A stretch of DNA of 64,000 nt from Hygrophila difformis (taxonomy: Eukaryota > Streptophyta > Magnoliopsida > Lamiales > Acanthaceae). A model generated the notes under the pieces. That model did not search any database, was not told the origin of the DNA, and was given only the letters and a program-made list of their open reading frames with translations. A program made the translations under genes and the position numbers. This document shows, piece by piece, positions 53,465 through 64,000 of this stretch (position 1 is its first letter; each line of letters begins with the position of its first letter). The stretch spans positions 14,902,238-14,966,237 of the forward strand of contig JAOANR010000002.1 of the NCBI GenBank assembly GCA_030278955.1. Reading direction: 5' to 3'.

Positions 53465-54993
53465 TGGAGCAGTTAATGTAAAACATTAAACATTATTTAA
53501 CCAATTAATTGATATAGAAGGAACACGTTTTCACCATTGTGCCTATAACATGGGGATACCAAAAGAGCTCCAATAATAACGGAAATTCATCCCTCAAGAA
53601 TGCCAACGACAGCCTATATCGACACGCACGCGTGGCCCATAAATAACACTCGCAAGTATATTTTGGGATATAGATACAAACATAATAATTCAACATAAGG
53701 AGAGGGGCGGCCACGCATGGCTCCACTATAGTGCACACACTCTCCGGAGCCTAAATGTGGACATACCTACCCTAATTCTACGCACAATGGGTTTCAAAGT
53801 TTAACAAACAAGTATACATGTATAAATTTTCCCAAGAATCGACTTTTGCTATCAGAAACTCATAAAGATATCATCTTTACCAAAATCATACATAAGATAA
53901 TTGGTATGCATTGCCAAAGGTTTCATATCATTAAAGAATTCAACTATAATATCCAAAAGTTACTAAATCATCAACATTCAAAGCAAATTATTCCTAATAA
54001 GGCATCAGTCGCAAAGGCAGACAGCCTGTGAATAAACCGCTCGGCCAAATGAAATTTGTACAGCTCGTAGATAAGACAAAAAGAAATATTTTTCGTGAAC
54101 TAAATTTCCTCTATATATGTGAAATCGTGGGTTCAACAAAAGATCTATCCATTTCTACGATTTAAGCGAACATATTTTAAAGATAAATTTTCTGGTAATG
54201 CATCGCTCAACCAAAAATACAAAATTTTACAGGTGAATTCTACACACATAGATCTAAAACTTTCCAGAAGAATACTTTCTCAAAATCAGCCTCAAGGGTA
54301 AAGAGTTTGAACAGTTTTTATGACCGGTACGACTCACAGATTTCGAAACTCTATGGAGTAGTATTAGAAAATCCAGTACCAATGTCACCGTAGTGCTTCC
54401 AAAATCAAGCCATTTTCACGGGAAGTCCTAAACCCCTAGATATACAACTTTCATGTTGAACAATTTTCGAAATTCCAACATTAAATTAACGAAATAAGTT
54501 GATATTTACAGAATGCAAAAGCCGTCAGAAATTGAAAATTCCTAATTTCGATTTCTACGTCACAATCGAAGGCGAAATTCAACCCTAACACATGGTAAGG
54601 GCGTGTGTTGGCTTACCTTACACCATATTAGGGTTCGAAAAACACGAACTCGATGGTTTGATTTGTGGGAAAATCGCACTCGGCCTTTCCTCGAAGAATG
54701 TTCAAAGTTTTGATAGATTTTTTTCTTTTCTGGAAGAGAAAATATGCAGAATGGTTTGAAGAGGTTGATGGATGTTAAAGAGGGGGTTTTGGACGATATT
54801 TTCGGTTAAAAAATCTTACAAGATCAGCTCCAGTCTTATTCACTATCCTGGGTCAAATTTGGGAGAAATTCAAATAGATTTGGCAAGATTTGAAAACCAT
54901 ACATCTTTCACTCTTCCTATTATATTAAAAAGGTTATTAATATAATTAATAAATAAAATATCAATTAATGAATGAAATAATCTCGGGTATACA
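53465..54993 (-). mobile_element. Decayed LTR, minus strand
   Basis: Ends AATCTCGGGTATACA at 54993, and holds AAATTTTACAG..TAGATCTA motifs (about 54220-54260), ATACAACTTTCATG (54440) and a CACACGCCC/TTACC block (54600-54630), all in the order expected of a minus-strand LTR of this superfamily. No ORF is credible. Confidence 0.6.
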
Positions 54994-56072
54994 TGCTACA
55001 CTACTTAAGAATCAACTTCGTCCTTACCTCTCGGATATTATATTCTACCCTCCTTAAAAATCGACTTCATCCTCGAAGCCGCCTATTATGTAAAGGATGA
55101 AGGGGTTCATGCAAGTGTTCAAAGAAATGAGTATGCAAGCTACATAGATAATGTGTAGCTCGATGTATTCTAAGATGGGTACTCATAAGGTTGTTACAAT
55201 CAAACCTATAGGAAACAACATACACCAGAACCCACAAGGGAAAGTAAATGCAGCTGGCTCTATACACACTCCTTTAAAATTAAGAAATAATTTTCACTCT
55301 TTAAAAATCACACACATCACCTTTATTAACTTTTAAAAAAAATTATATTTTTTAAATTAAAAGCACACTCTTACTTTAAAAGCATATTTTAAATTTATAA
55401 AATATAACTTTCGCTTTAAAAAAAAAATCACTTAACTTTAAAATCATAACTTTCATTTTTACCATGAAGCAACTACGCACAAGAGGACACAATTTCCCAT
55501 AACCATATCCCAACGGTCATAATAATGACTAGCATGCAGCGGACTCATACATAGACACACTCCGAAGTCTCGGGTCACCCAATCACGGATACACCCAAGG
55601 GTATAGACTCATGCATCATGCAGCGGACTCATATACGGGCACACTCCACAGCCTTGGTTAATCGATTCTTGGATACCCCCAAGAGTGCAGACTCATACAT
55701 GCTATAAAGCCATTTTGGCACAATTTATCAACATAGAGGGGGCATCCCAATGAGCACTAGACCTCAATCAAAGTATGGCATCTCACTCAAGTTAATAGTG
55801 CACAATGGATTTAAAAGAGTTTTTCATAATTATCCACATAATATCCGCCTTAAAAGATTTTTCAACAATTTTTGTGGAGTAGTCTCATAACAACGGCATT
55901 CAACAATGTCAAAACCATTTCAAAAATAAATTCCTTAAGAATAATCTCATGTTCTAAAAATATCATTCTCATGGATTAAAAAATCCAACACTATCATGAT
56001 TGGGTCAAAATCACCATTTCTTTTATCGCAGTTTACGCCAAACAGCTTTAAAAATTCATACAACACCTAATG
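54994..56072 (-). mobile_element. Purine-tract sequences and decayed LTR, minus strand
   Basis: Two successive polypurine-tract-like motifs (CTACTTAAGAATCAACTTCG at 55001 and TCTACCCTCCTTAAAAATCG at 55046). The rest resembles the R part of an LTR, with a roughly 95 bp duplication of CATGCAGCGGACTCATA..CACACTCC (about 55533 and 55616), a GGGGGCATCCC block and TCGCAGTTTACGCC (56028). It ends where TGTAACACCCCC starts. Confidence 0.55.
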
Positions 56073-56180
56073 TGTAACACCCCCATTTTCGGCACAGCGG
56101 AGACAGGGTGTTACTCTAGATGTTGCCGGCTCCAGAGTGAAGGCTGATCCCACATACCAACATGGACTCTTTCTAGTGCG
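56073..56180 (-). mobile_element. Fragment starting like an LTR end (TGTAACACCCCC)
   Basis: TGTAACACCCCCATTTTCGG with CACAGCGGA shortly after, as at the outer ends of P. A second GTGTTACTCTAG follows 35 bp later. The similarity fades within about 100 bp. Confidence 0.5.
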
Positions 56181-56676
56181 TAAAATTTGACTATCCTACT
56201 CTATCCTACCTAAAAAGCTGTAAAATTTGACCGCAATTATCAAGTGTCAATATCCGATGCCTAGAGTTGAGCTCGGGGACTTCTATTTACCGCTGCGGAA
56301 TAACCGCCTGCCAACTGCTGAAAAACCGCCACACGCGTTGTTCTTTGGAAGTATAAACTTTGTTTTCTTTCTCACGCTTTGTGGAGACATAACATGTGAT
56401 CATGGCGTGTATTTTTGTAATTTTTTTCCTTCTCCTCTTGCAGTTGCTTATCATACTGTGGTTCCACGCTTTGTTTTTTCAGCTTCCTGCTTTTATCCTT
56501 CACTTCCCATGCTTTGTTTTCTCACGCTTTGTGCTGAGAGACAAAGCATTCAAGCTTCAGTGAATCTTTAGGTTTTTGTCCTGTTGATCCACGTTCCACG
56601 CGATGTTCTCCTTAGCTCTTATAGAGCGTTTCTTTTGCATAAGACAAAGAATAAATCAGTTTCCGCTAAAAATATA
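56181..56676. other. Unassigned low-copy-looking stretch with CACGCTTTGT motifs
   Basis: Not similar to anything else in the window. CACGCTTTGT occurs at about 56373, 56466 and 56524, and CATGCTTTGT at 56508; the complement ACAAAGC follows at 56540. A 114-codon open frame (56227-56571) has no recognisable domain, and I do not call it a gene. Confidence 0.5.
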
Positions 56677-57075
56677 CTCCCTCCGTCCCGCGAAGATTGA
56701 AGCCTTTCTTTTGGGCACGGTAATTTAGGTAGTGAAGTTTAGTAATTAAAGTGGTGTGAGTATTTGTGTTTAAGATTCTAATGAATTTTAATACTGTTTA
56801 TTGTTTAACTTTGACTTAATATTATCGTAATGATGTAATTAGAGAAAAATATTCAAGTGTGGTTTTGTTAGAATCGTCTAATCGTGTAGTTTTAGAATAT
56901 ATATTTTATATAATTTTTATTTGTATCAATTTTGTAATATTAAGAATTAAATAAATATGAGGGACTTTGTGTAGGAAAGTAAACATGCATTGGAATTTGT
57001 GCAGAATAGTAAAAGTAAGTATTTTTAATGTGATTTGACAATAATTAAGTTTCTAATCAAACTTATATTAATTAT
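56677..57075. mobile_element. Stowaway/mariner-like element, one TIR present (copy B)
   Basis: TA then CTCCCTCCGTCCCGCGAAG, a Stowaway/mariner-type TIR, followed by 390 bp homologous in reverse complement to 1130-1470. Here the TIR is at the end missing in copy A, and the end present in copy A is missing here, where the LINE begins. Confidence 0.75.
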
Positions 57076-57166
57076 TTTTTTTTGTTTTCAAGAGACAAGA
57101 AAAAAAATGAAGAAGCGAGTTAACATGCTAACCCTAGCCGCCGCTGATCCCTAATCTCCTTCGGCC
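57076..57166 (+). other. Probable 5' UTR of the LINE
   Basis: Short stretch (AGCGAGTTAACATGCTAACC, CTAGCCGCCGCTG) between the MITE and the ORF1 ATG at 57167, which has the good context GGCCATGGC. Confidence 0.5.
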
Positions 57167-58767
57167 ATGGCTTCCCCGGCGACTCCCACTGCCAACCCCT
57201 TCAACACCATCTCCCGTTCTCGTAACTACACCCCAGGCGACCTTACTCGTCTCTGTGAAGCCTTCCCTTGGGTGGAGGGCTTTATTCGGCAGTCGCCGCC
57301 CCCGACTTCCGTTGCCCCTCTTCATGATGTCGTTGCTTCTCCTCCGGTCTCTTTCGTTCGTCCTGCACAACCTGGCGACGACATGCCTCCTCGAGACACA
57401 GGCGTGGGCCTCCGTAGCCGCTCGCCTCCTAAGGTCTCATCATATGCCGATACCCTTAAACGTGATCACGTACAGCATGAATCGGACTCTTTCAAGCAAT
57501 TCCGTGCGGCCCTACGTGAAGGAGGAGTCTGCCCTCCGGTGGCTCGGCCGCCGGACCGATCAGGTGATATCGTTTCTATTACTTTGGAAAAACAATTCAT
57601 TGATGAAAGAATCGAACTTTTTTCCAATTTTGTGATTATTAAGGTTCTTCTCGATCAAGGCCAGTCACCTTTATCTCACAGCAGCCTGGAATCGCTTCTA
57701 CACAAGATGTGGGGAATCTCCTTGTTTATCATACCTCTTGGTAGAGGATATTATAATGTTCTCATTGAAGATGGTGCCTTTCGCGAGGCGCTACTGCGGA
57801 CGAAATTCTATAATTTCAATTCTGGTCGAATCAAGGTGCAACCATGGATCCCGAACTTCAATCCCTACAAGGTGAAGTCTTCGCTCGCTCCTGTCTGGGT
57901 TAGGATATATGAACTCCCCTTTGAACTGTGGCACAAATCCATCATTAAACACATAGATGAGGTCGTGGATAGCGTGATCAAAATCGATGAACGGGCGTTA
58001 GAAGGCTCGCTTGGGCACTTTATTCGTGTGTTGGTGGAAGTAGATGTTTTGGAAAAACTACCCCAAATGATCAAACTGGATCTACCCGACTCCTTTATTC
58101 ATGTGTCGCTGTCTTATGAGAATCTTCCAGTCTATTGCACTGCTTGCAACACCATGGGTCATCTGCCGCAAGATTGCAAGAAGCGAAAGTTAAAGCCTAA
58201 GAAACCCTCTCCCAAGGATGGTGCAGACAATCCGGATACTGATTTTGTTGCCCCAAGCGAGTTTGGAAACCAAGGAACAATGTGCAGCATGATAATGACG
58301 GTCATGATCAGCCCACCCCTAACCTTTTTGCGGTCCTCTAGGAGGATGAGATAGGTGCTGGTTCAGACGACATCAGGATACCTGTGGTGGTTCCGACTGG
58401 AGGACCTCACGTTCGTGATGATAATAGCGACTCAGACATGGCGGGAGCCAATATGCAGCTGGCTCTTTATACTGCTTCCAATGCCTCGGACTCGGACATA
58501 GCGATTAATTCTCCTAGGGATACAGCTGCTCCAAGTGATACTCTTCCTTCCACTCACATCGTTCCATTCAACAATAATAACGATCACAGGGAAACGGATT
58601 GTTCTCGCCCTTCCTTTCGCCCTGAGGGACCGGTTACTCGATCCAGAGGCCATCAACTCAATATTATTAACCCCACAAATGAGGCTAGTCAATTGATGCA
58701 TTTCGCTGCAGCTAAGCAATGGGATGAACTGCCACCGAAGCTTGGCAAGGGCCGGCGTAAAAAATGA
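57167..58767 (+). pseudogene. LINE (L1) ORF1: DUF4283-type RNA-binding protein with zinc knuckle
   Basis: The first 395-codon segment (57167-58354) starts MASPATPTANPFNTISRSRN. Residues about 150-260 fit the DUF4283 domain of plant L1 elements (FVIIKVLLDQ, LLHKMWG, RIKVQPWIPNFNP, PVWVRIYELPFELW). Residues about 323-336 form a CCHC knuckle (CTACNTMGHLPQDC) followed by a basic tail. Near 58280-58340 the frame is lost and a TAG stands at 58339. The C-terminal part continues in another frame (58342-58767) and ends GRRKK. This protein packages LINE RNA for target-primed reverse transcription. Without the two breaks it would be about 530 residues. Confidence 0.85.
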
Positions 58768-59321
58768 GAGTCCTCTTCTGGAATATCCGTGGGATTGGAA
58801 ATCAGCCGTCCCAGATCGCGCTTAAAGAATTGTGCTTCAAACACCATCCGTTTTGGGTTGCTCTTGCGGAGCCCAAAATTCTCCTTTCGGACATAAAAGA
58901 CTTCTATTGGAAGAGCATCTCTCTCCAACTTGCTGGCGTGAATTCTCGAGCGAATAAACACCCGAATATTTGGGTTTTCTACAATGCGGTCTACATCTCA
59001 AAGGTCCAGCAAGTTTTCTCTTCCGAGCAAATTATCATCTTTGATTTTGAATTCAATAATACTCCATACAGATTTGGCTTTGTCCATGCGCATAATGATC
59101 GCTCCATTCATATGGCACTCTGGCTGGATATTGCCAATCACATCCAGGACAACATGATGGTTATGGGGGACTTTAATGCAACTCTAGGTGCGCACGAGCG
59201 GCTGAATCATTCGGGCAATGACCAGAGGGGCTCGGCTGAATTCCTGGAATTCTTGAATACTTCCGATCTCAATGATATTAATCTTCTTGGGCATAAGTAT
59301 ACTTGGTATAAAAGATCTTGA
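58764..59321 (+). pseudogene. LINE ORF2 start: AP-type endonuclease, cut by an LTR
   Basis: Opens MRVLFWNIRGIGN (endonuclease motif WNIRG), then VALAEPKI with the catalytic Glu, and MVMGDFNATLG (GDFN), ending HKYTWYKRS at the LTR insertion. The family nicks target DNA to prime reverse transcription. The ORF1 stop and ORF2 start overlap as ATGA (58764-58767). RT and the 3' end of the LINE are absent here and should lie beyond the window if the LTR element is a simple insertion. Confidence 0.88.
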
Positions 59322-61922
59322 TGTAATACCCGAGAAATTTCCAAAATAAAATAAAACAATAATTAAATAAATAAACAATAAATAAAATAAATACAATAAA
59401 TAAATAAATCCAGCAAATAAATAAATAAATAAAGATAAGGAAATGAGAAATGAGATTTTACCTAAAAAGGAATTAAAGGAATTTAATTAAATAAAAGGAA
59501 TTATTAAAGGTAAATAAATTGTACACCGAAACCCGACACCAATGAACTCGAGAATTCGAGTCCAACATCCAATTAGACCCGAGTAAAAATTTAGAGAGAA
59601 AGTAGAAACCCGGAGATACCCCAGAATTCAGAATTCGGGAGCAAAGAGGGATAGAAATCCGAAAGAGAGGAGGAAAAGCACGACGGATCGCACGACCCGC
59701 CCGGACCGAAGTCCAGGCGAGCTCGGCGCGGTGGCCGCGCGGTCGAACAAAGGAGGGCGCGCCACGACCGCGCCACGCGACAGATTCGCCCGTTGCGTGA
59801 ATCTCTCGCCCGAACGCGGATTTTTCGACTTTCGGTTGAACATCTTTCGACTCAAGACCCTTAGGGACAGATTTTGGATGCCCTAGGTCTTAGCTATCTA
59901 TAAATAAACCCCCTTGGAAGCCCCGAACACTTTTACAAAACCCTACAACTCTCTACACAATCGAAACCCTAAATCCGGAGTCGTCGGAGGCACGAAACCA
60001 AGGCTTGGACTATTGGACGAAAATTTCAAGATCTCCAGCATTGTGGTAAGTCCCGATCCAATCCTTGTTCAATATATGATTCGAAAACGAATCCTAATCT
60101 TCTCCTTTTCCCTTCTACACCTCGAATTGGATCTAGAGCGTAGAACCCGACGAACGGAGAGGAGAAACGGTGGACTGGAAGCCACGCCTTCGAAATAGAC
60201 GATCCCAGACGTTCACAACTCAGTAAGTTAACCTTACATGGTTTTGGGAGGAATTAAAACGTTCGAAACTAAAAGATTTAACAAGAGATCGAAAACCTGC
60301 CAACATGGTGTTTTTACCGACGCAACAGATTTGCCTAATTTTTCCGAACCTTAAAACGGCTTCAAACGAAAAAATTTAAAACATGAAAAACGTTTCTAAG
60401 GCTTAGATCTATCTACTGTAAAATTTTCAGAATTTTTAAAGACGATTTGATATGTGAAAACTAACCGAAACCGAGCTGCTTGAAATTAGATCTTGAAATT
60501 CTTGACAGAACTTAGGTCCGATCTTGATCACGTTTTTGACATAGGTTCCAGACCGATTTAGATCTTTGGCCAAACATGAAAGTCGTAGATAAATGTCTTA
60601 AGATGGTCTCTGTAACATTTCATCAAATTTGGAGTTGATTTGCTATGGTAGATTTCAATATCTTTAAACTGTGACATACAAAATTCGGACAGATTTGTGT
60701 TTCTGTGAAAATTGGTGTTTTTGACCTATTTCGGTATCTCGGATTGAAAAAGTTAAAACACGAAAGTTGTTCATCTCGATGTTTCTAAGTCAGTAGTGAA
60801 ATTTCAGAATTTTTGGAGTTGAATCCGATTCTAGACGAATTTTAGAGTAAACAGTGGTTTACCGGTAGTCAAATCTTGAAGTCTTGTTGAAACATGAAAT
60901 TAACCTTTAGGGTTGAAATGAGTTGGAATATGCTTTTTAAACAAACTGAATTGGAATCAGATTTTTGAAATTAAATCCCCTTACTTGACGAATTAAAATT
61001 AGGGGTGAGTGCTCTGCAGGGTGCCCCCTAACGATTCACTTCGTGCCTTAATGGACGATGGTGACCCCGCGCGAAATTGAGATATGATATTGCCAAAACG
61101 GCATGAGATATAGAGCATACACTCTCGAGAATATCCACATGGGTTTCCCGAGGCTCCGGAGTGGTACTGGGTATGGCTGATACGGTTGCGGCCGCCGGGC
61201 TACCGGCTAAACTTGTTGAGATTGCGATGCAATCGTAAAATACTTGAAATACTGAATCTGGGATGTAACGGGGAAATTCAAATTAAATTAAATTGTATTT
61301 GTTGTCCAATTAAATTATTTAAATGCTTATTTAAATTATGGCTTTTATTCTAGATTATGGGAAATGTGTTGTTAAAGGAAGCCCTGAACTGAATCATGCA
61401 AATTGGATAGTTGATTAAATTAGACTGAATTATTTATGTTATTATCATGTTTTATTTAAATATTAAATTAATGGCTTTTTAAACCCTACGATCATGTCCG
61501 TGTTAACTTACTCAGCAAGTTGTGCTGACCAAACCATTTTTATTTTTTTTTCTTATAGAGTATGTCGAATGAGCATGACCATATTCATGCATGGGGGAAC
61601 TTACATTTTTGGGAACCATTATTTTGTTTTTAAATTCGTACATTAGACTATATTATGAACGGGCCTGTTTAACCCGTGTTTTAGCCATGTCGGCCCTATT
61701 TACATTTTCCGCTGCGATACTATACTAAAACAATTTTTTCCGCTGCGCTATGATATTATTATTTTCGAATTATATCGTATGGGCTGTTTTGAATGCTTTA
61801 AATGTTTTAAATACTCAATACCTAGCCTTGCATTCCTTTAGTAAGCTCGGAGAAACCGTGTCTTACTAGGGGGATGTGGCGGTGACATCCCGACCTGGGT
61901 GACCAAAAATCGGGGTGTTACA
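59322..61922 (+). mobile_element. Complete LTR, plus strand, joined to minus-strand element F
   Basis: 2601 bp from TGTAATACCCGAGAAATTTC to CGGGGTGTTACA. TATAAATA at 59899-59906, donor CAGTAAGTTAACC (60223) and acceptor CTTATAG (ends 61558), GCCGG-TAGC stem-loop block near 61190. The left flank is CTTGA, the right flank is AGT then GTCTACCC. There is no target duplication, and the following internal sequence is in the opposite orientation. Confidence 0.88.
59899..59906 (+). promoter_or_regulatory. TATA box in the LTR at 59322-61922
   Basis: TATAAATA, followed by AACCCCC and an ACCCTA-rich leader-like stretch about 40 bp on, as in the LTR of D. Confidence 0.72.
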
Positions 61923-61925
61923 AGT

Positions 61926-64000
61926 GTCTACCCTCCTTAAGAATCAACTTCGTCCTCGAAGTTGTGTTACGGCCTTTCTCGTGCTAAGGTCTTTTGTTTG
62001 TTTTGTTATTTTGTGACTGAACTTAGAATTAAGACTTCTAAGCTGCCTACGTACCCGGTTAAGGGATCAAGCCATAACGTAGTTCAAAAGTTTACAAAGA
62101 TGCACGAAAAATAGGTGGTATGACATCCTCTCCCCCTTAAGATTGCAGTTATGTCCCCATAACTGTGTCGGTATCGGTTTGGAACAATGTCGGGTATCGT
62201 TCTCTCATGTCGGATTCTACTTCCCAAGTTGCCGTCTCACATTCGTGGTTCGACCAAAGGACTTTGACCATTTTGACGGTTTTATTCCTCGTTACTCGCT
62301 CCTTAGTGTCTAGAATACGCACTGGGACTTCTTCATAAGTCAAATCTTCATCGAGCTCAATTATCTCCGGTTGAAGTACATGTGTCGGGTCTGGCACATA
62401 CTTCTTTAGTTGTGAGACATGGAAGACATTGTGAACTCGATCTAATTGCGGCGGTAAAGCCAGTCGGTAGGCTAAATTTCCGACTCGTTCTAGAATTTCG
62501 TAAGGTCCTATATATCGAGGACTTAAATTTCCTCGTTTGCCAAAGCGCATCACCCTCTTCATGGGTGATATCTTTAGCATGACCCTATCTCCCACTTGAA
62601 ATTCTAGGTCTCGTCGTCTCACGTCAGCGTAACTCTTCTGACGGTCTTGAGCGGCTTTCATTTTTCCTTGAATCACTTTGATTTGTTGAGCCATGTCTTC
62701 GATAAGTTGTGGTCCCACTACCACCGACTTATCGTTTTCTTCCCAGCTCAATGGGCTTCGGCACTTTCGTCCATACAACGCCTCGAAAGGTGCCATGCCA
62801 ATGCTAGCATGGTAGCTATTATTATAAGAGAATTCGATTAAGGGTAAATGGGATTCCCAATTTCCCTTAAATTCCAACACGCATGCTCTCAGCATGTCTT
62901 CTAGTGTTTGGATTGTTCTCTCGGTTTGACCATCCGTCATCGGGTGGAGTGCGGTGCTCATTTTGATTTGAGTACCGAGAGCTTTTTGTAACTCCGTCCA
63001 AAAGTGAGAGACAAATCTACTGTCTCTGTCGGAAATGATGTCATGTGGTACTCCATGTCGCCGTACCACATTATCAACGTAGGCTCGGGCCAGTTGGTCC
63101 ATAGTCCACGTGTCCTTCATCGGGATAAATATGGCTGTCTTCGTTAGCCTATCCACAATCACCCAAATCTTGTTCATGCCTTTAGGTGATCGGGGTAATC
63201 CCGAGACAAAATCCATTGAGATGTTGTCCCACTTCCAACTTGGAATCTCTAGTGGTTGCATCAGTCCTAGGGGTTATGTCGCACTGCCTTAACCTTTTGG
63301 CAGGTGAGACATTTCGCCACGAAGTCTGCCACTTCCTTCTTCATTCCCGGCCACCAATAGATCTTCTTTAGATCTTCGTAAAGCTTATCGCCTCCGGGAT
63401 GCACTGAGTATGGCGTGTTGTGCCCTTCCTCCATCAACCTTCGCTTCAACTCGGCACACTTTTGAGGCACACACTATCTCCCTTTGAAACGAATGCTTCC
63501 ATCCTCATGGACCGCAAATCCTATTGCCTTTCCTTCGGCAATATACCCCTTTATCTTCTCGAGTTTCGCGTCGCCCGGTTGGGCGAGCTTAATCTCGTCC
63601 AATATTGGAGTTTCTACGACCATTGCGTTGATCGTGTCACTCACTGTGCCCGGATGCACAAGTTCCACGTCTAATCGCGCTAAATCCATGTACAATGCCG
63701 GCGGAATTACCACGAGTTTGTCATGTGTTGGGTTTTCCGACTTAGGGCATCGGCTACCACATTCGCCTTCCCCTCGTGGTAGGCTATCTCTAAATCGTAG
63801 TCCTTAATAAGTTCCAACCACCTTCGCTGTCTCAAATTCAACTCCTTCTGAGTGAATATATACTTCAAGCTCTTGTAGTCGGTAAACATTCGACACTTCC
63901 GCCCGCAAAGATAATGTCTCCATATCTTTAGAGCGAAAACGACCGCTGCCACTCCAGGTCATGTGTCGGATAATTCTCCTCGTGAGGTTTTAGTTGGCGT
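61926..64000 (-). pseudogene. pol: 3' part of autonomous chromovirus F: RNase H, integrase, chromodomain-like tail
   Basis: Minus strand. The polypurine tract AAGGAGGGTAGAC lies at 61926-61938, the pol stop at 62149. The intact 370-codon segment (63261-62149) holds the integrase core ([28 protein letters not shown]), GPYEILERVGNLAYRL and the chromodomain-like WSNHECETATWEVESD. Upstream segments (63470-63267, 63713-63474, 63952-63707) carry the zinc-binding CLTCQKV, the RNase H end and [10 protein letters not shown]. They are separated by a lost base near 63272, a stop near 63473 and a frameshift near 63710. Its integrase is the best preserved of the three copies. The rest runs off the window. 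Confidence 0.9.

Noticed and set aside
57134..57370. 78-codon minus-strand frame over the LINE start
   Set aside because: Antisense shadow of the GC-rich start of LINE ORF1.
1..64000. Bacterial or phage features (operons, terminators, origins)
   Set aside because: Everything recognisable is plant transposon DNA; apparent inverted repeats with T runs lie inside LTRs.

Overview
This window is flowering-plant repetitive DNA, most likely pericentromeric or other heterochromatin. The signs are large chromovirus-type Ty3/gypsy LTR retrotransposons (initiator-tRNA-Met primer sites, GPY/F motif and a chromodomain-like tail on the integrase, as in the Tekay/Del clade), a plant L1 LINE with a DUF4283-type ORF1, a Helitron with the helicase tail and hairpin-CTAG terminus, and Stowaway/mariner-type TIRs. 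I found no intact host gene. The closest is an RPA-like (OB-fold) two-exon fragment at 11755-12258, which may itself be mobile-element derived.

Layout. 1-1056: right part of a + strand LTR. 1074-1480: half of a Stowaway-like element. 1603-10967: Helitron remnant with a tandemly duplicated, decayed helicase and an intact-looking 3' terminus; it is split by a complete, very young, coding-free LTR element (2574-10183, TSD ATTAT). 11755-12258: RPA-like fragment. 12259-53380: an old gypsy element 'G' (5' LTR, PBS, first gag codons, protease, start of RT) torn apart by later insertions: (i) a recombined stack at 15068-33462 (LTR fragment X, LTR B, gag-only element, truncated autonomous element D with its 3' LTR); (ii) two solo LTRs with perfect TSDs (33977-36578 TATAT, 36619-39077 GGCTA); (iii) a 2.93 kb palindromic LTR-derived element P (39341-53338), itself split by a full-length autonomous element E (39648-50710, TSD CTGAC, minus strand). 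53381-56180: decayed LTR fragments. 56677-57075: second Stowaway-like half, inverted relative to the first. 57076-59321: LINE with ORF1 and the start of ORF2. 59322-61922: a + strand LTR, joined to 61926-64000, the 3' internal part of another autonomous element F in the opposite orientation.

Relations between elements. E, D and F are related gag-pol elements, all decayed. The gag-only element (19339-25967) has lost pol from just before the protease to the last codons. The noncoding element (2574-10183) has additionally lost gag between two TGAGGAAGG direct repeats that are still visible in the gag-only copy. Both therefore look like parasites mobilised in trans. The noncoding element also starts its LTR about 0.29 kb upstream of the usual place, at a second polypurine tract.

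Most worth following up: a GT-AG intron-like architecture shared by the LTRs; an LTR site where each family carries a different minisatellite built on a small stem-loop (in one family 14 copies of a tRNA B-box-like motif); the palindromic LTR element; an intact 111-codon coiled-coil ORF upstream of gag in E; a templated insertion that replaced the protease active site in D; and the inverted LTR of F. All alignments were made by eye.
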